This document shows, in pieces, positions 41,995-48,651 of a DNA stretch of 48,651 nt. The stretch is from Lachnospiraceae bacterium (lineage in GTDB: Bacteria; Bacillota; Clostridia; Lachnospirales; Lachnospiraceae): positions 1 to 48,651 of the forward strand of contig JAILHT010000005.1 in the NCBI GenBank assembly GCA_024695665.1. Direction: 5' to 3'. A model generated the notes under the pieces. The model was not told the DNA's origin and searched no databases. It worked only from the letters and a program-made list of their open reading frames with translations. Position numbers and translations under genes: made by a program. Numbering within the stretch: position 1 is the first letter of the stretch; each line of letters begins with the position of its first letter.

Positions 41995-43572
41995 TTATGA
42001 AACCTTGAAAAATCTGGCTTTCATAGCATATTCCTTCGGAACTTTTATGGTGAGAAGGTGCGTCTTGTCGAATGCCTTCGACGATCTGCACTTTGTCACG
42101 ACAGCCTCACATACTACTTTTCCGTCTCTTCCAAGACCAAATCCTTTTGTACCTTCCTCAGGCAAAGGCAAAAATTCATAAGGCAAAGTAATCTCCGCGC
42201 TTCCATCCCCCTTGTCCTCATCAACCAGAAAGATTGCCTGTCCGGAACAGTTTGCCACACACATTCCGCAGTTGATGCACTCCGAACCGTCCACAACAAT
42301 AGGAAGGGAAGTGATGTTTTTTCCTATCGAGATGCAGCCTTTTTTGCAAGCATCCTGACAAGGGTTACAAGGAATATTCTGCGTACATTCAATCACCGGA
42401 TGTACACCTACCTTACGCACAACTCCCGGAAATCTCTCGATTTCCTCATCGGCGATATATCCATTTTTGAGCAAGCTCTGTGAAACTTCTATTCCCTCAT
42501 CCGTCTTTTCTATGAGTTTTCCTCTGTTTGAAGGTGCAAACATGCCTTGTCTGAGTCCGTCGAGAGCCTTATCCAAGGTATCAAGTTCCTCTTTCAGTGC
42601 ATCTTTCTCAATGTATCCCAGGTACTCAGCCGCTACATTTCCGGCCATTCTTCCCTCTATCATCGCCGAGGACGCCTCCTCGATTCCCGATACGTCTCCC
42701 GCGACAAATATTCCCGGAACAGAAGTCTGTCCGTAGCTGTCGCTTATCGGAACCTGTCCGCCTCTCTTCGGGTTGTCCTCCATCTTGCAGCCAGCCATCT
42801 TCAACAGCTGCGACATCGGGGAAAGTCCGACTGCGAGGCATATCGTATCGACATCAAAATGTTTCTCGGTACCCGGTATAAATTTGAAACTGCTGTCCAC
42901 CTCGGCGATTGTGACACCGGTCACACACTCATCTCCCTCGGCTTCAACTATGGTATGTGAAAGATAAAAAGGAACCCCGGTTCTGGCAACCTTCGCAGCA
43001 TGCACTCCGTATCCTCCGACTCTCGGTGCCGCATCGACCAAAGCTACAACCTCACAACCACACTGTTCAAGCTGGAATGAAACGACAAGTCCGACGTTTC
43101 CGGAACCCAGCATGAGAACCCTTTTCCCCGGCAATACTCCGTGAAGGTTCATCATGGTCTGAGCTGCTCCGGCTCCTATAACGCCCGGGAGTGTCCACCC
43201 CGGAAAAGTAACCATGTTCTCGGCTGCTCCCGTAGCAATGATGACGGCGTCCCCCTTGTAATGAACGACCTCACCTCCCAGCTTTACGACTACCTCTTTA
43301 TCCTGGTAGAGCCCTATCACGGTAGCATTTAAAACGACTTTTACTCCGGCTTCATCCGCCTCGTCCAAAAGCTGCTGTCCTATCACAAATCCTCTGACTT
43401 TCGCGCGGTGTTCCTTTGAACCGAAAAATTTGTGAATCTGTTTAAATAGCTGTCCTCCCGGTTTTTCGTTCTCATCAAAAACAACAACCTTCAATCCTTT
43501 TTTTGCCGCCTCTATGGCTGCTGAGAGTCCGGACGGTCCGGCTCCGACTACAATCAAATCATATCTTTTCAT
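41995..43572 (-). CDS. FAD/NAD-type oxidoreductase with C-terminal ferredoxin domain (FAD-alpha, HcnB/OoxA-like)
   Basis: A 525-residue pyridine-nucleotide-disulphide-type flavoprotein. The FAD loop is LIVVGAGPSGLSAAIEAAKKG, a second nucleotide loop is VLMLGSGNVGLVVSFQLEQCG, and the FAD-tail motif is VPGIFVAGDVSGIEEASSAM. A 2x[4Fe-4S] domain follows (about 390-450): CTQNIPCNPCQDACKKGC and CINCGMCVANCSGQA. In cyanide-synthase-type alpha subunits that position is occupied by a [2Fe-2S] BFD domain, so the subunit has been re-cut and BFD is encoded next to it. It works with FAD-beta and the 2Fe-2S proteins. AAGGAG is ten bases before the ATG. Confidence 0.9.
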   Translation of the reverse strand: MKRYDLIVVGAGPSGLSAAIEAAKKGLKVVVFDENEKPGGQLFKQIHKFFGSKEHRAKVRGFVIGQQLLDEADEAGVKVVLNATVIGLYQDKEVVVKLGGEVVHYKGDAVIIATGAAENMVTFPGWTLPGVIGAGAAQTMMNLHGVLPGKRVLMLGSGNVGLVVSFQLEQCGCEVVALVDAAPRVGGYGVHAAKVARTGVPFYLSHTIVEAEGDECVTGVTIAEVDSSFKFIPGTEKHFDVDTICLAVGLSPMSQLLKMAGCKMEDNPKRGGQVPISDSYGQTSVPGIFVAGDVSGIEEASSAMIEGRMAGNVAAEYLGYIEKDALKEELDTLDKALDGLRQGMFAPSNRGKLIEKTDEGIEVSQSLLKNGYIADEEIERFPGVVRKVGVHPVIECTQNIPCNPCQDACKKGCISIGKNITSLPIVVDGSECINCGMCVANCSGQAIFLVDEDKGDGSAEITLPYEFLPLPEEGTKGFGLGRDGKVVCEAVVTKCRSSKAFDKTHLLTIKVPKEYAMKARFFKVS

Positions 43573-43588
43573 AGCTTAGGCTCCTTAC

Positions 43589-43915
43589 TTACTGTTCTTC
43601 AAACGGCTTGTCGCTCACACCGTACTGTGTTTTCACTTCCATGCCCGCGGTGAGCGGCGTTATACAAGTTCTCACATTTGGCACTCCGTCGACCACCATT
43701 ACGCAATCCGTGCATCTGCCGATCGCACAAAAGATTCCTCTCGGCTTGTGCTCCTTCTTTGTATATCTGTGAACCATAAGCCCTGCTGCCTTAAGCGCCG
43801 CAGCAATCGGTTCCCCCTCATATCCCATAACTTCTTTTCCGTCAAAAGTGAACTTTACCGGTTCACCTTTTTTTATATCTCCAAGAATCGGATGCTCCTT
43901 AATTCTCTCTGCCAT
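43589..43915 (-). CDS. (2Fe-2S)-binding protein, HcnA-like small subunit
   Basis: A 108-residue plant-type-like ferredoxin. It resembles the N-terminal/HcnA subunit of opine and cyanide synthase oxidases: KFTFDGKEVMGYEGEPIAAAL, then the ligands in RGIFCAIGRCTDCVMVVDG and NVRTCITPL (Cys-x4-Cys-x2-Cys and a distal Cys). It carries electrons from the flavin subunits. ATG 43915 has AAAGGAGCAC upstream. It sits between the cyclodeaminase-type gene and FAD-alpha with gaps of 24 and 16 bp. Confidence 0.9.
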   Translation of the reverse strand: MAERIKEHPILGDIKKGEPVKFTFDGKEVMGYEGEPIAAALKAAGLMVHRYTKKEHKPRGIFCAIGRCTDCVMVVDGVPNVRTCITPLTAGMEVKTQYGVSDKPFEEQ

Positions 43916-43939
43916 CTTGTGTGCTCCTTTCTGTCTCAT

Positions 43940-45073
43940 CTATGCCAGATGAGGTTTCTCCCAAAGTCTGAGTTTTGTCCCTAGCCCCAGCTCAAGCGCC
44001 CTGTCGTAGCAATGCTTTCCCCAGGCCACATCCTCAACCGGCATTCCTCCCACCGAATATACAAATATCTGATCGTCCGATACTCTTCCCGGTTTTTTCC
44101 CGTATATTATGTCTCCGAGGTCAATTATGTCCGACTTGTCTATGATTCCGTCGTGAGCCATATCGGTAAACTTCGACCCTATGATGTTGTTTGCTCCGAA
44201 GGACGGATAAGGGAATTCTTCCTCCCATGCCTCATACAGCTTCATATTGTCAACAACCAGCGTGCACTCTGCGAGTTCCTTTGAATCCATATCAAAACAG
44301 CTCACTCCGATCAACACCGCACCCGGTTTTATCCATTCTTTCTTTACAAAAGGATAGGTGCTCGGATCTGTATTTCCTGAGTTCGCAAATGATATGACAT
44401 CCGAATCTCTCACGAGTTCCTCGACCGTCTCAACCGCCCTGATCTTTGGAATCGTCTTGTATTTTTCACAGGCGTACTCGATAAAAGCATTTAGTGACTT
44501 TTCTCCTCTGCCCTTAACCTTTATCTCCTCTATGTTCGGACATACGGAGAGGATTGCCTCAAGTGAGGTTTTTCCCATGACACCCGGCCCGCATATTCCA
44601 CAGACTCTGGCATCCTTTTTCACCAGATATCTGGCGCCTACCCCGGGAATCGCTCCGGTTCTCATAGCACTCAATATATTTGCCGACATAAGTGCGAGCG
44701 GAGCGCCCGTCGTCTTATCGTTCAACATGACCGTCAAGATGGATCTCGGAAGGCCGATCTTTCTGTTATCACTGTTGCTTCCGTACCACTTCATTCCCAT
44801 GAGATCCACCGAGCCTCCCATGTAGGCCGGCATAGCCATGAATCTTCGGTCATCGCCGGTGTCGAGCGGCATGTTCTTAAACTTTGACTCCTCCGGGAAC
44901 GAAACCTGACATCCATGTGAATTGTGGTTTTCGCCACCCATTACATAATCGCCGCTGTTAAGGCATTTTACGACCTCCTCCATCGCATCTATACATGCAG
45001 GCATGTCCTCTACACCAGCTTTTATCATGTCCTCCTCGGAGAGGAATAAAAAATCAACTGTAGGATAACTCAT
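43940..45073 (-). CDS. Ornithine-cyclodeaminase/mu-crystallin family enzyme
   Basis: A 377-residue NAD(P)-binding enzyme of the OCD family; in annotations the same group is called tyramine oxidase subunit B or validated OCD-like (PRK06199). The substrate domain has RRFMAMPAYMGGSVDLMGMKW (the Lys-containing stretch) and the nucleotide domain has VCGICGPGVMGKTSLEAIL. The SANILSAMRTGAIPGVGARYL helix is typical. Known members deaminate ornithine to proline, or reduce imines/opines. AAGGAGGTTG precedes the ATG. It is first in the oxidase operon, with a hairpin-terminator-like leader upstream. The pairing with HcnABC-like subunits argues for opine or imino-acid catabolism; the exact substrate is unknown. 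Confidence 0.9.
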   Translation of the reverse strand: MSYPTVDFLFLSEEDMIKAGVEDMPACIDAMEEVVKCLNSGDYVMGGENHNSHGCQVSFPEESKFKNMPLDTGDDRRFMAMPAYMGGSVDLMGMKWYGSNSDNRKIGLPRSILTVMLNDKTTGAPLALMSANILSAMRTGAIPGVGARYLVKKDARVCGICGPGVMGKTSLEAILSVCPNIEEIKVKGRGEKSLNAFIEYACEKYKTIPKIRAVETVEELVRDSDVISFANSGNTDPSTYPFVKKEWIKPGAVLIGVSCFDMDSKELAECTLVVDNMKLYEAWEEEFPYPSFGANNIIGSKFTDMAHDGIIDKSDIIDLGDIIYGKKPGRVSDDQIFVYSVGGMPVEDVAWGKHCYDRALELGLGTKLRLWEKPHLA

Positions 45074-45091
45074 ATATCAACCTCCTTAACC

Positions 45092-45128
45092 AAAAAAGGA
45101 ACCGGCGGATTTCTCCGTCAGCTCCTTT
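45092..45128 (-). terminator. Leader terminator/attenuator ahead of the oxidase operon
   Basis: Minus strand: AAAGGAGCTGACGGA, loop GAAA (GNRA tetraloop), TCCGCCGGTTCCTTT, overlapping a TTTTTT tract (45092-45097). Fourteen of 15 positions pair (two G-U). It is only about 18 bases upstream of the OCD-gene ATG and lies downstream of the putative promoter, so it may attenuate, or may terminate read-through from the kinase-like gene. Confidence 0.6.
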
Positions 45129-45143
45129 GCTTTCTTGTAAAAG

Positions 45144-45172
45144 ACTTTACAGCAAACAATATACTTAAACAA
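45144..45172 (-). promoter_or_regulatory. Possible sigma-A promoter of the oxidase operon
   Basis: Minus-strand TTGTTT (45167-45172), 17-base spacer, TAAAGT (45144-45149). Consensus agreement is moderate. If used, transcription starts about 10 bases before the leader hairpin. Confidence 0.45.
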
Positions 45173-45192
45173 TTACATCTATTTACCCTTTT

Positions 45193-45232
45193 ATTACTCC
45201 CCAAGTTCTTTTTGTACCACTTTGGGAGTAAT
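45193..45232 (-). terminator. Hairpin at the end of the cytidylate-kinase-like gene
   Basis: ATTACTCCCAAAGT and AACTTGGGGAGTAAT (45193-45232) pair at nearly every position (one mismatch), beginning at the stop codon. The downstream minus-strand sequence has no clear T-run (AAAAGGG), so termination strength is unsure; the plus-strand copy has TTTATTT. Confidence 0.5.
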
Positions 45233-45877
45233 TTATTTACCGTTTGGGTAGGGTATCTTGACCTTCTCCTTTAGGCAGTGCTCTATCATAGCGATACATC
45301 CGTCTATCCCGAGCGTCGACGAGTTCAACGTGATATCATAGTTTACCGGGTTCGTCCAGTAGTTTCCGTGCGTGTACTGTGCGTAATAATCCGCTCTGTA
45401 CTTGTCCGTTTTCGTTATCATGTCGTCCGCTATCTCCTTTGGGACTTTATGTTTTTCCATGATACGCTCCCTCGTGTATTCCCTCGGCGCCTCGATATAA
45501 ACACTCACGACATTAGGCATCCCTTTTAAAACATAATCAGCGCATTTGCCCACGATCACACAGGATTCCGTCTTGCTTAAAGTCCTTATAATCTTCGCCT
45601 GGTATTCAAACAGAAGATCGTCCGACACAAATTTGTGCAGTTTCGCCTCCGATGTATTTACTATAGGAAGCTTTGAAAGCATATCCTTCCAGCTCTTCTC
45701 CCTTATCTTCTCGTCTATCTTTTTGAACTCGTCTTCCTCTATCCCACTGAGCTGCGAGGCAAGGGAGAGAATTCTTCTCTCATAGCATTGAATTCCGTAG
45801 GCTTCTGCCAACTTACTGCCTATCTCTTTTCCTCCCGTTCCATAGCCCCTCGCTATGGTTACAATAAAGTTGTCCAT
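45233..45877 (-). CDS. Cytidylate-kinase-like family protein
   Basis: A 214-residue P-loop protein of the AAK/'cytidylate kinase-like' family (PF13189). IVTIARGYGTGGKEIGSKLA is the phosphate-binding loop, CYERRILSLASQLSG follows as a base-like region, and a phosphate-handling stretch is at CVIVGKCADYVLKGMP and YIEAPREYTRERIMEKH (lid-like). HGNYWTNPVNYDITLNSS near the end is shared by the family. The substrate is not established; real CMP kinase of the same organism is normally longer and elsewhere. ATG 45877 has GAGGAGG six bases upstream. It lies 11 bp after oppF, so it is in the transporter transcript, which is unusual. Confidence 0.85.
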   Translation of the reverse strand: MDNFIVTIARGYGTGGKEIGSKLAEAYGIQCYERRILSLASQLSGIEEDEFKKIDEKIREKSWKDMLSKLPIVNTSEAKLHKFVSDDLLFEYQAKIIRTLSKTESCVIVGKCADYVLKGMPNVVSVYIEAPREYTRERIMEKHKVPKEIADDMITKTDKYRADYYAQYTHGNYWTNPVNYDITLNSSTLGIDGCIAMIEHCLKEKVKIPYPNGK

Positions 45878-45888
45878 ACAAACCTCCT

Positions 45889-46839
45889 CTAAAGCGGATG
45901 ATGACATGCGACAAAATGATTCTCGTTTATAGCCACAAGCGGCGGTGTGACGCAGTCGCACAAACCTTTCTCGCATTTCGGACATCTTCCGGCAAATCTG
46001 CAACCTTCCTTCACATCGACGGCACTCGGAATATCTCCCATGAGTACCTCCTTGTCCGACCTAAGCGACGGATGCTCTATAGGTTTTACATTCATGAGCG
46101 CCTTTGTATAAGGATGCGCCGTGTGCAAAAACAGTTCCTCTTTTGTCGCCTGCTCGACTATGGTGCCCAGATAGACAACCGCAACCTTATCACATATTCT
46201 CTGGACGACGTTCAAATCGTGCGATATGAAAAGAATTGTGAGCCCCATCTTGTCCCTCAGATCCAAAATCAGGTTCAAAATCTGTGCCTGAACCGACACA
46301 TCTAGCGCCGACACCGGCTCGTCCGCAACGATAAATTTGGGGTTTAGAAGAAGGCACCTGGCCACAGCAAGTCTCTGAAGCTGGCCTCCGCTCAGCTGAT
46401 TTGGCATTCTCGCAAGCACATCAGCCGGCAGATTGATAAGCTCAAGCAGATTTATTATCCTCTCGTTCAGTTCTTCCTTCGATAGGTGATATACCTTCCC
46501 AAGTTCCCTGAAAGTCGCGCCGATATATTTTTTGGGATTGAACGAAGCCAAAGGATTCTGAAAAACCATCTGCATCTGTGGCCTTATCGGCGCCATCTGT
46601 GACTTCGTCTGGTCGTCTATCCTCTCCTTGGCAAAAAACACTTCGCCCTCATCTATCTCAAGCAATCGCAGGATACACCGGCCTATCGTCGACTTTCCGG
46701 ATCCGCTCTCACCCACAATTCCGTATATCTCGCCTTTTTCAATCTCAAAGGAGACATCATCCACCGCATGCAAAAAACTGTCCTTTCCCACAGGGAAATA
46801 CTTTTTTATATGCTTTACTTCCACAAGTTTAGTTGCCAA
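45889..46839 (-). CDS. oppF: Oligopeptide/dipeptide ABC transporter ATPase (OppF type)
   Basis: A 316-residue ATPase of the peptide/nickel uptake class. Walker A is VGESGSGKSTIGRCILRL, Q-loop VFQNPLASFNPKKYIGATF, signature MPNQLSGGQLQRLAVARCLL, Walker B FIVADEPVSALDVSVQ, switch His in FISHDLNVVQ. The C-terminal OppF/DppF extension has CRFAGRCPKCEKGLCDC and HFVACHHP, Cys-rich as in the family. TTG 46839 follows GGGGAG by seven bases and overlaps the oppD stop by 11 bases. It powers the permease together with OppD. Confidence 0.95.
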   Translation of the reverse strand: MATKLVEVKHIKKYFPVGKDSFLHAVDDVSFEIEKGEIYGIVGESGSGKSTIGRCILRLLEIDEGEVFFAKERIDDQTKSQMAPIRPQMQMVFQNPLASFNPKKYIGATFRELGKVYHLSKEELNERIINLLELINLPADVLARMPNQLSGGQLQRLAVARCLLLNPKFIVADEPVSALDVSVQAQILNLILDLRDKMGLTILFISHDLNVVQRICDKVAVVYLGTIVEQATKEELFLHTAHPYTKALMNVKPIEHPSLRSDKEVLMGDIPSAVDVKEGCRFAGRCPKCEKGLCDCVTPPLVAINENHFVACHHPL

Positions 46840-47839
46840 TCGCTATCTCCCCTTTCTTGTACAATTCCGCAGCAAAAAGGCAAGTCGACGTATGTCTCAC
46901 GTCAAGCTTTGTCATCTTAGGTTCCTCGCTTTTGCATTTGTCACAGGCATATTTGCATCTCGGTGCAAAACTACACCCCTTTATATTCATGCTGAGAGAC
47001 GGCGGTGCTCCCTGAATCGTCGTCAGCCTGTCTCTCGTGTCGCTTCCCTTTGGCATACTGTCGAGAAGCGCTTTTGTGTACGGGTGCGCAGGCTTGTCAA
47101 AAAGTTCCATGACCGAGGCCGTCTCGACCACCTTCCCTGCATACATGACAGAAACCGTATCGCACATCTCCGCTATGACACCCAGGTCATGCGTTATGAA
47201 GATGATTGTGACGCCCGTGTCTTTTTGCATTTTCTTCATCAGATTCAGTATCTGCGCCTGAATCGTAACGTCGAGCGCTGTCGTAGGCTCATCCGCAATG
47301 AGAAGTCTCGGCTCATTCACCATTGCCATTGCAATCATGACTCTCTGCAAAAGACCTCCGCTCAACTCAAACGGATACATTTCATACCTGTCTGCAGCCG
47401 GTGTTATACCGACCATCTCAAGTATTTCGAGCGTCTTTGTTTTTGCTTCCTCCTTTGATATATCACTCTTTGCCAGTATCGCCTCACTTATCTGCTCACC
47501 GATCTTCATGATAGGGCTTAGAGAGGTCATCGGATTTTGAAAAATCATCGCGATATCTTTCCCCCTGAGCTCCCTAAGCCTTTTCTCCTTGAGACCTGTA
47601 ATCTCCTCACCGTCAAAAAAAATCTTCCCTGAGTAAGCTGTCTTTTTCTCGTCATGCAGTCTCATTATGGACTTTGTCATGACCGACTTTCCGCATCCGC
47701 TCTCCCCGACAATCCCGTGTATACGACCTCTCATAACCTTAAGATCCACGCCTCTGACCGCCGTTACGATTCCGTCTACAGACATAAGCTCGACCTTCAG
47801 ATCTTCTATTTCCACAATGTTATCCGATAGTTTTTGCAT
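46829..47839 (-). CDS. oppD: Oligopeptide/dipeptide ABC transporter ATPase (OppD type)
   Basis: A 336-residue ATPase partner of OppF. Walker A is VGESGCGKSVMTKSIMRL, signature FELSGGLLQRVMIAMAM (LSGG[GL] variant), Walker B LLIADEPTTALDVTIQ, switch FITHDLGVIAEMCD. The C-terminal CSFAPRCKYACDKCKS is the conserved Cys-rich OppD/DppD tail. ATG 47839 follows GGGAGG; it overlaps the end of the permease gene by 20 bases, showing tight coupling. The substrate is set by a binding protein outside the window. Confidence 0.95.
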   Translation of the reverse strand: MQKLSDNIVEIEDLKVELMSVDGIVTAVRGVDLKVMRGRIHGIVGESGCGKSVMTKSIMRLHDEKKTAYSGKIFFDGEEITGLKEKRLRELRGKDIAMIFQNPMTSLSPIMKIGEQISEAILAKSDISKEEAKTKTLEILEMVGITPAADRYEMYPFELSGGLLQRVMIAMAMVNEPRLLIADEPTTALDVTIQAQILNLMKKMQKDTGVTIIFITHDLGVIAEMCDTVSVMYAGKVVETASVMELFDKPAHPYTKALLDSMPKGSDTRDRLTTIQGAPPSLSMNIKGCSFAPRCKYACDKCKSEEPKMTKLDVRHTSTCLFAAELYKKGEIAIGN

Positions 47840-48651
47840 GGCGTTTTTCCTCCCTCTTCTTATATCTGTCAATTCGAGGCAGCCTTCTTTGAGTAGGATC
47901 GAGATACATCTGTACACAGTCGGTAAACATATTTAAAGTCACCACGGTCACAACTATCGTGATTCCCGGTATCAATGCCACCGTCGGCGCCTTGAACAAA
48001 AGTGTCATTCCGGACTGTAGGATCGATCCCCAGTCGGACTTCGGCGCCTGAACTCCCATACCGAGATAGCTCAAAGACGCAAGACCAATAATCGCGTATC
48101 CGATATCCAGTGTAAACTCGGCCAAAAGTGTAGGAACGACGTTCGGGAAAATATGACTGAACATAATCCTGTTGTCCGAATAACCCAGCGATCTTGCGGT
48201 CTCGACATAGGTTTTTGTCTTTTCTGTAAGTACCCCCGATCTTGTGAGTCTAGATATCATCGGAATATAAACAATTCCCGTTGCAACCACCGCATTCATC
48301 TCGCCTTTTCCGAATATCGCAACGAATATCATCGCAAGTATGAGCGGAGGAAATGCCGCTATGATATCCCATATTCTCATAACAACGCTGTCGATTTTTC
48401 CTTCGTAGTACCCGCACAAGATGCCTATCGGCACCCCTATGGTGTCAGCTATCACAACAACCAGCACTGCATTTATTATCGTGGTGTGCGCTCCGGTCAA
48501 CATTCGTGAAAACATATCCCTTCCCATCTCGTCCGTTCCAAAAAGGTGTTCAGGTGAAAATCCGGCAAAGGTGTTTGCCAGATCGATGGCATCCGGATCA
48601 TAAGGTGAAAGGACTGTTCCGAACAACGAAGCGATAAGTATGATTATCAAA
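47820..48651 (-). CDS. oppC: OppC/DppC-type permease, N-terminus outside the window
   Basis: BPD_transp_1 permease of a peptide/opine/nickel-type importer. The open frame reaches the window edge, so the N-terminus is missing. Visible features are an SPYDPDAIDLANTFAGFSPE segment, HLFGTDEMGRDMFSRMLTGA (the GTDxxGRDxxSR motif typical of the C-type permease), three to five membrane helices and the EAA-like cytosolic loop VETARSLGYSDNRIMFSHI with GxxxxxxxHxxPN. The end is basic (RYKKREEKRHAKTIG). It likely pairs with an OppB-type permease and binding protein further right. The dipeptide/opine class is consistent with the amine-oxidase-type genes downstream. Confidence 0.9.
   Translation of the reverse strand, partial: LIIILIASLFGTVLSPYDPDAIDLANTFAGFSPEHLFGTDEMGRDMFSRMLTGAHTTIINAVLVVVIADTIGVPIGILCGYYEGKIDSVVMRIWDIIAAFPPLILAMIFVAIFGKGEMNAVVATGIVYIPMISRLTRSGVLTEKTKTYVETARSLGYSDNRIMFSHIFPNVVPTLLAEFTLDIGYAIIGLASLSYLGMGVQAPKSDWGSILQSGMTLLFKAPTVALIPGITIVVTVVTLNMFTDCVQMYLDPTQRRLPRIDRYKKREEKRHAKTIG

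Overview
The window comes from a motile, anaerobic, low-to-mid-GC Firmicute, most likely a gut or rumen Lachnospiraceae (Lachnospira/Roseburia/Butyrivibrio-like). Supporting evidence: strong AGGAGG ribosome sites on nearly every gene, use of TTG and GTG starts, a glycyl-radical ribonucleotide reductase (NrdD), a 2x[4Fe-4S] mini-ferredoxin, the gdpP-rplI-dnaB order typical of Firmicutes, MecA, and a large DUF6240-type flagellar-region protein. The species assignment is inference. Almost all genes lie on the minus strand; only the recombinase, mecA, the mini-ferredoxin and a PPOX-fold gene are on the plus strand. No tRNA, rRNA or CRISPR array was seen.

Layout. (1) 1-1397: right end of an integrative element whose large serine recombinase gene runs to within about 30 bp of the junction. 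The element is inserted in a Tad/Flp pilus ATPase gene (cpaF) just before its Walker B region. (2) 1396-3309: truncated cpaF, a TadZ/CpaE-like gene and a tiny hydrophobic ORF, all translationally coupled. (3) 3634-8676: flagellar block of fliS, flagellin (with a sigma-28-type promoter) and a 1009-residue repeat protein. (4) 8820-13237: glgB behind a TPR/AAA-like protein. (5) 13302-18089: PerM/AI-2E-family membrane protein, aconitase-like hydratase, and a coiled-coil protein whose ribosome site is buried in a 23-bp RNA hairpin. (6) 18179-24366: MacAB/YknXYZ-like export operon with two adaptors, permease, lipoprotein and ATPase. (7) 24570-27863: inactive-looking LMW-phosphatase homologue, Sua5 and a GH18 glycosidase. 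(8) 28072-30202: Ser/Thr kinase fused to a TadZ-like P-loop domain, followed by a stand-alone paralogue of that domain. (9) 30512-39177: mecA, DUF1858 protein, ferredoxin, dnaB-rplI-gdpP, nrdD, HxlR regulator and PPOX protein. (10) 39273-48651: catabolic and uptake region with an Opp-type ABC transporter, a cytidylate-kinase-like protein, an ornithine-cyclodeaminase family protein, four subunits of an opine/cyanide-synthase-type FAD dehydrogenase and an Fe-alcohol dehydrogenase.

How the genes may work together. The 39-48 kb block looks like a peptide/opine-like substrate importer feeding a membrane-associated flavoenzyme complex (FAD-alpha, FAD-beta, two Fe-S proteins) plus a cyclodeaminase-type enzyme, i.e. 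a secondary amine/opine/imino-acid utilisation pathway. The kinase/P-loop set at 28-30 kb is the most unusual signalling module. The element-split cpaF implies the Tad pilus is off unless the element excises.
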